A stretch of DNA of 58,476 nucleotides from Alloprevotella sp. (GTDB lineage Bacteria > Bacteroidota > Bacteroidia > Bacteroidales > Bacteroidaceae). This document shows positions 52,605 through 58,476 of this stretch, piece after piece. The position numbers and the translations under genes were made by a program. The stretch spans positions 1-58,476 of the forward strand of contig JAFUXE010000003.1 in the NCBI GenBank assembly GCA_017477205.1. Direction: 5' to 3'. Each line of letters starts with the position of its first letter. Within the stretch, counting starts at the first letter, position 1. The notes beneath the pieces are model-generated. The model was given only the letters and a program-made list of their open reading frames with translations, was not told where the DNA came from and did not search any database.

Positions 52605-54182
52605 ATGAAAGACCACATTCGACATTGGACGCCGCTGCTGGCAGGCGTGGCGCTTGCGAGTGGCGTCTGGGCGGAAAAGCGCCCGAACATCGTCATGTTC
52701 CTCGTGGACGACATGGGATGGCAGGAGACCAGCGTGCCCTTCTGGCAGGAGGAGACGCCCCTGAACCGCCGCTACCGCACGCCAAACATGGAACGTCTGG
52801 CACAGATGGGCGTGAAGTTCACGCAGGCCTACGCCTGCGCCATCAGCTCGCCCTCGCGCTGCAGCCTGATGAGCGGCATGAATGCAGCCCGCCACCGCGT
52901 GACAAACTGGACCATGTACTACAACGACGAGACGGATGCCGACGGAGGCATGCTTGAACTGCCGAAATGGAACGTGAACGGCATACAGCCCGCCAAAGGC
53001 ATCACGGAGCACGACAGGCAGCGCGCCACGCCCATCACGTCGCTCCCACAAATCCTGCACGACAACGGATACTACACCATCCACTGCGGCAAGGCACACT
53101 TCGGAGCCGTGGGGACGGCTGGCGAGGATCCGCTGAACTTCGGCTTCGACGTGAATATCGCGGGAGGCGCCAACGGTTGTCCGGCCAGCTATCTGGCACA
53201 GGACAACTACGGAAGCGGAGCCTACCACGTGAAAGGGCTGGAGGAATACTACGCGAAAGGCACATTCCTCACGGAAGCCCTCACGCTGGAAGCCATCAAA
53301 GCCCTGCAAAAGCCTATTGAGGAGAAGCAGCCCTTCTATCTCTACATGTCGCACTACGCCATCCATACGCCATACAACCCCGACTCGCGCTTCACGCGCA
53401 ACTACATGGGAAGCGACGGAACGGGTGTATTCGACGAGCAGCTGCAAGCTCCCCTGAACCGGGAGGAGATAAACCACGCTGCCCTCATCGAAGGCATGGA
53501 CAAGAGCCTTGGCGACCTGATGGACTTTCTGCAAAGCCAGCCGGACGTCGCCAGGAACACGATTATCCTTTTCATGTCGGACAACGGAGGACAAGGCATC
53601 CACGTGCGGCAGGGACGCGAGAACTTCGACCAGAACTATCCCGCACGCGCGGGCAAAGGCTCGGCTTATCAGGGGGGCGTACACGAGCCCATGATTGTCT
53701 ATTGGCCGGGCGTGACGCAGCGCGGGACGGAGAACGACAACAAAGTGATGATTGAGGATTTCTTTCCCACGATATTGGAGATGGCGGGCGTGAAACGCTA
53801 CCGTACGGAACAGACGGTGGACGGAAAGAGCTTCGTAAACCTGCTGAGGAAACCTGCGAAGCATCGCGACCGCACGCTCGTGTGGCACTATCCGAACGCA
53901 TGGACGGAAGGCGTGACGCACGACGAAGGCTACGGAGCGTACTCGGCCGTCATGGTCGGACAGATGCACCTCATCTATTTCTGGGACACGGGTGAGCTGC
54001 GCCTCTACGACTGCGCCTCTGACATAGGAGAACGCAACAACCTCGCAGAGAGCCGCCCCGAGAAGGTGGCCGAACTTGCCCGCCTCCTGACCCGCGAGCT
54101 GCAACGCATGGACGCACAACGTCCCACCCTGAAGGCTACGGGCACGCTCGCACCCTGGCCGGAAGAGCGCATCAAGCCATAA
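52605..54182 (+). CDS. S-type sulfatase, probably exported
   Basis: The 525-residue protein has a signal-like start (LLAGVALASGVWAEKRPN), the metal-binding block NIVMFLVDDMGWQE and the sulfatase signature SSPSR with Ser81 in the position converted to formylglycine, followed by CSLMSG. Later metal/active-site segments include HCGKAHFG, FYLYMSHYAIHTPY and LFMSDNGGQGIH. Ser-type sulfatases need a radical-SAM maturase (anSME), which is not in the window. The substrate is probably a sulfated host or plant glycan; no lyase or SusCD genes are adjacent. It has a clear promoter and terminator of its own. Confidence 0.92.
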   Translation: MKDHIRHWTPLLAGVALASGVWAEKRPNIVMFLVDDMGWQETSVPFWQEETPLNRRYRTPNMERLAQMGVKFTQAYACAISSPSRCSLMSGMNAARHRVTNWTMYYNDETDADGGMLELPKWNVNGIQPAKGITEHDRQRATPITSLPQILHDNGYYTIHCGKAHFGAVGTAGEDPLNFGFDVNIAGGANGCPASYLAQDNYGSGAYHVKGLEEYYAKGTFLTEALTLEAIKALQKPIEEKQPFYLYMSHYAIHTPYNPDSRFTRNYMGSDGTGVFDEQLQAPLNREEINHAALIEGMDKSLGDLMDFLQSQPDVARNTIILFMSDNGGQGIHVRQGRENFDQNYPARAGKGSAYQGGVHEPMIVYWPGVTQRGTENDNKVMIEDFFPTILEMAGVKRYRTEQTVDGKSFVNLLRKPAKHRDRTLVWHYPNAWTEGVTHDEGYGAYSAVMVGQMHLIYFWDTGELRLYDCASDIGERNNLAESRPEKVAELARLLTRELQRMDAQRPTLKATGTLAPWPEERIKP

Positions 54183-54276
54183 GCCTACCGCTTCAAAACA
54201 AGGGAACACCTCTACCGTCAGCTTACGGCAGGCCGAAAGAACCTCCTCCGAGAACACAGAGGCTACCACTTCCCCA

Positions 54277-54330
54277 AAACGACAAGGCATCTCGTTTCAT
54301 TTTCGAGCCTTGTCGTTTCTTTTTTATGCC
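54277..54330 (+). terminator. Terminator of the sulfatase gene
   Basis: AAACGACAAGGC (54277-54288) pairs with GCCTTGTCGTTT (54307-54318), with CTCG/CGAG inside, followed by CTTTTTTAT. Confidence 0.85.
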
Positions 54331-54409
54331 TTTAAAATCCCGCAAGATGCCTTGATAATTCCACGAGATGCCTTGAAAATCCTGCAAGGTGCCTTAATGG
54401 GACTTCATC
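54326..54409. repeat. 21-bp tandem array (three units and a partial)
   Basis: Units start at 54326, 54347, 54368 and 54389, of the type ATGCCTTGAAAATCCTGCAA plus G. The dyad CCTTG...CAAGG is visible in the third. It lies directly behind the sulfatase terminator. Confidence 0.9.
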
Positions 54410-54423
54410 GGGCAGCATGAAAA

Positions 54424-54450
54424 AATCCGGGCGGCGATGCCGTCCGGATT
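54424..54450 (-). terminator. Terminator of the second OmpA-like gene
   Basis: AATCCGG (54424-54430) pairs with CCGGATT (54444-54450), with CGGC/GCCG inside; A residues before it give a T tract on the minus strand. Confidence 0.75.
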
Positions 54451-54475
54451 ATTAGGGATGAATGAAAAGAAGTGA

Positions 54476-55654
54476 TTACTTCAGATCCATCGTGCAGATG
54501 CTTACGCGGTTCCATTCGGGCTCGCTGAACATCTCGGAGATACCGTTGCCGGCAGCGTCGATGCGGCTTTCAGCAATACCGTACTTCTTCACGAGAACGT
54601 TCTTCACAGCCTGTGCGCGGTTCTCAGCGAGGCGGATGTTGAGCTTTTCGGGACCGTCCTTGGAAGCGTAGCCGCGAACGACAACCTTGCTGTCAGCGTG
54701 GTTCTTCAGGTAGGAAGCAACGCGCTCAACGCTGGGAAGCTGGTTTGCGGGGATGACGCTCTTGCCAATCTGGAAGTAAACAGCCGTTTCGAGGGCGTTG
54801 GTGCTCTTGCCTTCAACCACCTTCTCAACGATCTTCTCTACTACCTGGGGCTTGCGGTTGCGGAGGTCGTTAACCTCGTCTTCGAGAGCGCTGATGCGGC
54901 TGTCGCGATCGGCAACTTCACCACGGAGGGCGTTGATGCGTGCGTTCAGGCCGTCAACTTCTGCCTGGTCGTAGGGACGAACCTTCGTGAAGTAGTGCTC
55001 GCCGTTGCTGCTCTTGAAGTGGTAGGTCAGACCTGCACGGAGCTCGATGGCGGAAGCGTTCACGTTCCAGTGTGCACCGCTGGGATACGTATGAGTACCG
55101 GGGTAGAACTGGCCGTCGAGGTTGTAAACGATGGCGGGCTTCAGAGCGAATGTCCAAGCCTTCTTGGCACCGAGGTTGAACAGGAGGTTCAGACCGAACT
55201 TGCTCGTCAGGTAGTTGTAGTCATTAGTGCGAGTCTCCACGTTGCCACGGGGATCAGCCTCTGTGTGGTGAACGAGATCGTTTGCAATGCCCATACCGGC
55301 AACACCTTCGAGCTCGAAGAAGCGGGGCTTGCCCTTGTAACCGCAGAAGAGGTTCGTCAGGTTTACCTTGTTCAGCCAGCTTACGTTAATCTGGTCGATA
55401 ACGTTACGGCTGGGAGTCGTGTTCACGTTGGCTTCGCCTTCTACAGCTACACCAAAGACCGGAGAAATCTGCTTCGTAACTTCGAGACCGAAGTTGGGGC
55501 GGCAGCTCTTCCAGAATGCGTGGTGAGTGGTCGGAGTGATAGCACCGCCGTTCACGCCAATGGACCAGTTGTCGAAGAACTTGTGTCCTTCATACTGTGC
55601 ACTTGCAGTGAATGCGAAAGCACCCAGAGCAAGGATGGTAAATAGTTTACGCAT
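54476..55654 (-). CDS. OmpA family outer-membrane protein, copy 2
   Basis: The 392-residue protein has a signal peptide (MRKLFTILALGAFAFTASAQ), an N-terminal beta-barrel (about 21-235; NWSIGVNGGAITPTTHHAFW, IELRAGLTYHFKSSNGEHYF), a coiled coil (about 240-285; INALRGEVADRDSRISALED) with a Lys/Glu/Val linker (VEKIVEKVVEGK) and a C-terminal OmpA peptidoglycan-binding domain (about 290-385; VVVRGYASKDGPEKLNIRLA ENRAQAVK). This is the layout of Porphyromonas-type trimeric OmpA proteins that link outer membrane and peptidoglycan. It is a tandem copy of the gene at 55899-57095, with its own promoter and terminator. Confidence 0.92.
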   Translation of the reverse strand: MRKLFTILALGAFAFTASAQYEGHKFFDNWSIGVNGGAITPTTHHAFWKSCRPNFGLEVTKQISPVFGVAVEGEANVNTTPSRNVIDQINVSWLNKVNLTNLFCGYKGKPRFFELEGVAGMGIANDLVHHTEADPRGNVETRTNDYNYLTSKFGLNLLFNLGAKKAWTFALKPAIVYNLDGQFYPGTHTYPSGAHWNVNASAIELRAGLTYHFKSSNGEHYFTKVRPYDQAEVDGLNARINALRGEVADRDSRISALEDEVNDLRNRKPQVVEKIVEKVVEGKSTNALETAVYFQIGKSVIPANQLPSVERVASYLKNHADSKVVVRGYASKDGPEKLNIRLAENRAQAVKNVLVKKYGIAESRIDAAGNGISEMFSEPEWNRVSICTMDLK

Positions 55655-55720
55655 AGTTTTATTTAATTAATTAATTAAAAAATTGGTTTCTCTCAAATGA
55701 GTTTCGCCTATTTTGCGCGG

Positions 55721-55753
55721 CAAAAATACAATAAAATCCAAACTACAAGCAAC
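55721..55753 (-). promoter_or_regulatory. Promoter of OmpA-like copy 2
   Basis: On the minus strand TATTTTTG lies at 55721-55728, with GTTG 21 bp further upstream (55750-55753). Confidence 0.5.
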
Positions 55754-55837
55754 TTTTTTTAACTTTTTTACTTCCCGACATGTTTTTTAAGCTTTGGAAC
55801 CCTCGTTTTTTGCACACTCGGCTTTGACTTCGTGCAT

Positions 55838-55874
55838 AAAAAGTCCGGACTGCAAGTGCGGCCCGGACCTTTTT
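55838..55874 (-). terminator. Terminator of OmpA-like copy 1
   Basis: AAAAAGTCCGG (55838-55848) pairs with CCGGACCTTTTT (55863-55874). Confidence 0.8.
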
Positions 55875-55898
55875 ATGAGTGAGAGAAACAATTGTTTC

Positions 55899-57095
55899 TT
55901 ACTTCTCTTCCATCGTGCAGATGCTTACGCGATTCCACTCAGCCTCGCTGAACATCTCGGAGATACCGTTGCCGGCAGCGTCGATGCGGCTTTCAGCAAC
56001 ACCGTACTTCTTCACGAGGAGGTTCTTCACAGCCTGTGCGCGGTTCTCAGCAAGACGAACGTTGAGCTCTTCGGGACCGTCCTTGGAAGCATAGCCGCGG
56101 ATGACAACCTTGCTGTCAGCGTGGTTCTTCAGGTAAGCAGCTACGCGCTCAACGCTGGGCAGCTGGCTTGCGGGAATGACGCTCTTGCCAATCTGGAAGT
56201 AAACAGCCGTTTCGAGGGCGTTGGTGCTCTTGCCTTCAACCACCTTCTCGACAATCTTCTCTACCACCTGGGGCTTGCGGTTGCGGAGGTCGTTAACCTC
56301 GTTCTCAAGGTCGCTGATGCGGCTGTCGCGATCGGCAACTTCACCACGGAGGGCATTGATGCGTGCGTTCAGGCCGTCAACTTCTGCCTGGTCGTAGGGA
56401 CGAACCTTCGTGAAGTAGTGCTCGCCGTTGCTGCTCTTGAAGTGGTAGGTCAGACCTGCGCGGAGCTCGATGGCGGAAGCGTTCACGTTCCAGTGAGCAC
56501 CGCTGGGATACGTCTGAACACCGGGGAAGAACTCACCGTCGAGGTTATAGACGATGGCGGGCTTCAGAGCAAACGTCCATGCCTTCTTGGCACCGAGGTT
56601 GAACAGGAGGTTCAGACCGAACTTGCTCGTCAGGTAGCTGTAGTCGTCCGTTGTCTCGTCGTTGAGGTTCACACCAGGCGCAACAAGCTGCGTGATGTCC
56701 TGCGTGCTGGGCACGAAGTCGTTGGCAATACCAATACCTGCAACTGCTTCGAGTTCGAAGAAGCGGGGCTTGCCCTTGTAACCGCAGAAGAGGTTCGTCA
56801 GGTTCACCTTGTTCAGCCAGCTTACGTTGAGCTGATCAATGGCGTTCCAGCTGGGAGTGGTGTTTACGTTAGCCTCACCTTCAACGGCAACTGCAAAGAC
56901 CGGAGAAATCTGCTTCGTGAGTTCGAGACCAAAGTTCGGACGGCAGCTCTTCCAGAATGCGTGGTGAGTGGTCGGAGTGATAGCACCACCGTTTACACCC
57001 AGAGACCAGTTGTCGAAGAACTTGTGGCCTTCGTACTGTGCACTTGCGCCCAGCGTCATTGCGCCGAGAGCGAGAATTGTAAATAGTTTACGCAT
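55899..57095 (-). CDS. OmpA family outer-membrane protein, copy 1
   Basis: The 398-residue protein shares the signal peptide, barrel, coiled coil and OmpA domain with copy 2, and long blocks are identical (for example KSCRPNFGLE, NALRGEVADRDSRIS, YFQIGKSVIP). The main differences are an external loop around residues 130-155 (VPSTQDITQLVAPGVNLNDE against HTEADPRGNVETRTNDY in copy 2) and scattered substitutions. The identical stretches suggest recent duplication or gene conversion. As the first of the two genes it has its own promoter (57164). Confidence 0.92.
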   Translation of the reverse strand: MRKLFTILALGAMTLGASAQYEGHKFFDNWSLGVNGGAITPTTHHAFWKSCRPNFGLELTKQISPVFAVAVEGEANVNTTPSWNAIDQLNVSWLNKVNLTNLFCGYKGKPRFFELEAVAGIGIANDFVPSTQDITQLVAPGVNLNDETTDDYSYLTSKFGLNLLFNLGAKKAWTFALKPAIVYNLDGEFFPGVQTYPSGAHWNVNASAIELRAGLTYHFKSSNGEHYFTKVRPYDQAEVDGLNARINALRGEVADRDSRISDLENEVNDLRNRKPQVVEKIVEKVVEGKSTNALETAVYFQIGKSVIPASQLPSVERVAAYLKNHADSKVVIRGYASKDGPEELNVRLAENRAQAVKNLLVKKYGVAESRIDAAGNGISEMFSEAEWNRVSICTMEEK

Positions 57096-57163
57096 AGTTT
57101 TTTATTGAATTAAACAATGAATGAATTGATTTCTTTCGTTTGCCTCTATCGCATATTTTGGCG

Positions 57164-57196
57164 CAAAAGTACAACAAAAACCGAACAGCGTGCAAG
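57164..57196 (-). promoter_or_regulatory. Promoter of OmpA-like copy 1
   Basis: On the minus strand CTTG (57193-57196) is followed after 21 bp by TACTTTTG (57164-57171), with the start codon about 70 bp further. Confidence 0.6.
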
Positions 57197-57251
57197 TTTT
57201 TGTTTGTTTTTTTGCCTTTATAGCGGTTGGAATGAAGAAAATATGCGCTTT

Positions 57252-57284
57252 TTTGGCTTGTCCGCAGCAAAAACACTACCTTTG
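57252..57284 (+). promoter_or_regulatory. Promoter of the DUF3467 gene
   Basis: TTTG (57252-57255), 21 bp, then TACCTTTG (57277-57284); the ATG is 70 bp downstream. Confidence 0.65.
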
Positions 57285-57353
57285 CAGGCGTGTCCGAACG
57301 GCAAATCCCTCTCGGACGCACGGCACAAAGACATCACAAAACCTCAGACCAAC

Positions 57354-57683
57354 ATGGATAATCAGAAGAAACCACAGGAGAACGGCCTCCAGATTGAACT
57401 TACGCCGCAGGTGGCGGAAGGAAAGTACACGAACCTGGCACTTTTGAGCCACTCGCACGCTGAATTCATCATGGATTTCGCGCGCGTAATGCCGGGCATG
57501 CCCAAGGCACCGGTTGTTTCACGCCTCATCCTGGCTCCGGAACACGCCAAGCGTCTGCTCATCGCCCTTCAGGACAACATCATGAAGTACGAACGGCAGT
57601 TTGGGGCCATCGTCCTGCCCGAACAACAGGGCGGAGGCGGTCGCACCGCAACCCCCTTCGGCATGCCGGAAGGCAAAGCATAA
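57354..57683 (+). CDS. DUF3467 protein
   Basis: The 109-residue protein matches DUF3467: EGKYTNLALLSHSHAEFIMD, FARVMPGMPKAPVVSRLILA and PEHAKRLLIALQDNIMKYE, a small conserved Bacteroidota family of unknown function. The Gly-rich tail (QQGGGGRTATPFGMPEGKA) is likely flexible. The ATG at 57354 gives the family start MDNQKKPQENGLQIELTPQ; upstream in-frame codons run through the promoter. It has its own promoter and terminator. Confidence 0.9.
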   Translation: MDNQKKPQENGLQIELTPQVAEGKYTNLALLSHSHAEFIMDFARVMPGMPKAPVVSRLILAPEHAKRLLIALQDNIMKYERQFGAIVLPEQQGGGGRTATPFGMPEGKA

Positions 57684-57700
57684 TCACAAGGGAAGAACAC

Positions 57701-57740
57701 AAGAGAAAGGCGCGCCGCAATGCGGTGTGCCTTTCTCTTT
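57701..57740 (+). terminator. Terminator of the DUF3467 gene
   Basis: AAGAGAAAGGC (57701-57711) pairs with GCCTTTCTCTT (57729-57739), with CCGC/GCGG inside. Confidence 0.85.
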
Positions 57741-57766
57741 GGAGCCTACTCCGACCCTCCTTCTGG

Positions 57767-57892
57767 AGGTGTGCGCACATCTCCATCTGAGGTAAGCGCA
57801 AAGCTCAACTCAAGGTAAGCGCACACCTCAGCTCAAGGTAAGCGCACACCTCACAACGAGGTAAGCGCACACCTCAAATTGAGGTAAGCGCA
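57767..57892. repeat. 23-bp tandem array (five units and a partial)
   Basis: Units start at 57767, 57790, 57813, 57836, 57859 and 57882 (partial), of the type AGGTAAGCGCACACCTCA plus five variable bases. The dyad GAGGT-AAGCGCAC-ACCTC is visible. It lies between the convergent DUF3467 and ndk genes. Confidence 0.95.
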
Positions 57893-57903
57893 GGGCATAA
57901 AAA

Positions 57904-57932
57904 ACAGGTGCCCGACACCATCGGACACCTGT
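57904..57932 (-). terminator. Terminator of ndk
   Basis: ACAGGTG (57904-57910) pairs with CACCTGT (57926-57932), with CCGA/TCGG inside; the A tract before it is a T tract on the minus strand. Confidence 0.8.
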
Positions 57933-57957
57933 AGCTGAATAGGGCACCTGCGAAGGC

Positions 57958-58425
57958 TTACTGCTCGTCGCAAGCGTAGGTAAAGCTGTTCGTACAAGCC
58001 TTCCACACCAGGATTTCTTCCGGCTTGAAGAAACGGTGAAGTTCTGCAACAGCCGTTTCGGGGCCGTCGCTGGCGTGGACGATGTTCTCCTGGAAGGACA
58101 TGGAGTAGCTGCCGCGAATGGTGCCGGGAGCTGCTGCGCGGCCGTTCGTGGGACCGGCAAGGGTGCGCACGACTTCAATGGCGTCAACGCCCTCCCAGCA
58201 CATGGCTACTACAGGAGCTGCCATCATGGAGTCCTTGACACGCTGGAAGAAAGGCTTCTCGGCAAGGTGGGCATAGTGTTCAGAAAGGATGCGGTCGTCC
58301 AACTGCATCATCTTGAGACCACAAAGGTGCAGGCCCTTGCGCTCGAAGATTGAGATAATCTCTCCCACCAGACCTCGCTGCAAGGTGCCGGGCTTGAGGA
58401 GAACGAGAGTTTTTTCTGTTGCCAT
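57958..58425 (-). CDS. ndk: Nucleoside diphosphate kinase
   Basis: The 155-residue protein starts MATEKTLVLLKPGTLQRGLV and has ERKGLHLCGLKMMQLDD and the active-site block NIVHASDGPETAVAE with phosphorylated His117. It moves the gamma phosphate from ATP to nucleoside diphosphates. It carries a few extra residues in EKPFFQRVKDSMMAAPV as seen in Bacteroidota forms. The ATG at 58425 is chosen; a longer frame would only add codons from the heptamer repeat. Confidence 0.96.
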   Translation of the reverse strand: MATEKTLVLLKPGTLQRGLVGEIISIFERKGLHLCGLKMMQLDDRILSEHYAHLAEKPFFQRVKDSMMAAPVVAMCWEGVDAIEVVRTLAGPTNGRAAAPGTIRGSYSMSFQENIVHASDGPETAVAELHRFFKPEEILVWKACTNSFTYACDEQ

Positions 58426-58437
58426 AGTATAGTTTTT

Positions 58438-58476
58438 TAGTGACGAGTGACGAGTGACGAGTGACAAGTGACAAGT
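58438..58476. repeat. 7-bp tandem repeat upstream of ndk, cut by the window edge
   Basis: Repeats of GTGACGA changing to GTGACAA run from about 58440 to the end of the window. On the ndk strand they read as CACTCGT units. The array may continue outside. Confidence 0.85.

Noticed and set aside
58426..58467. N-terminal extension of Ndk
   Set aside because: The extra codons derive from the heptamer repeat and linker; MATEKTLVLLKPG is the family start.

Overview
The window is a GC-rich chromosomal segment of a Bacteroidota bacterium, most likely order Bacteroidales. The evidence is the set of phylum-typical families (DUF5686, DUF4491, DUF6089, DUF6242 and DUF3467 proteins, paired Skp/OmpH genes behind bamA, OmpA-like porins with a coiled coil), the near absence of Shine-Dalgarno sites, and promoters of the TTTG/CTTG-N19-22-TAnnTTTG type. 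A Prevotella-like C-terminal tail on one secreted protein hints at the Prevotellaceae, but the genus is not settled.

Layout. 1-5.7 kb: 3' end of a TonB-dependent receptor-type barrel, greA, inositol-1-phosphate synthase and a DUF5686 outer-membrane protein. 6.4-12.9 kb: an overlapping run of a DUF2723/TMEM260-like membrane glycosyltransferase, a polysaccharide deacetylase, GT4 and GT2 glycosyltransferases and recX. 12.9-18.7 kb: Lrp regulator, DUF4491 protein, a fused class-I amidotransferase plus M19 dipeptidase, M28 peptidase, sufE, ogt, an orphan vsr and a nitroreductase. 18.75-23.75 kb: an AT-rich integrative element of about 5.0 kb bounded by a 12-bp direct repeat at the 3' end of tRNA-Leu(CAA). 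It carries a tyrosine integrase, an excisionase-like protein, a filamentous-phage II/X-like Rep and several unknown genes. 23.9-28.5 kb: nucleoside-recognition transporter, flippase, M16 peptidase and Nudix hydrolase. 28.6-29.06 kb: a highly structured non-coding stretch with its own promoter and terminator. 29.1-34.8 kb (minus): asd-priA and frr-rsgA-nfeD. 34.9-45.6 kb: cation/proton antiporter, small exported protein, HU-like protein and an envelope-biogenesis run (DUF6242 lipoprotein, DUF6089, uppS, bamA, two skp). 45.7-58.4 kb: large secreted multidomain protein, rpsL-rpsG-fusA-rpsJ, S-type sulfatase, two tandem OmpA paralogues, a DUF3467 gene and ndk.

Three layers of structure are not explained by the genes. 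(1) Tandem arrays with units of 21-23 bp and mostly unrelated sequences recur in at least six intergenic places, mostly behind convergent gene ends. (2) Palindromic repeat elements lie in frame inside protein-coding genes: one supplies the start region of the DUF5686 protein and another adds a loop of roughly 30 residues to Vsr. (3) The small element in tRNA-Leu combines an integrase with a rolling-circle-type Rep but has no mobilization or virion genes, suggesting a satellite-like or plasmid-like integrative unit.
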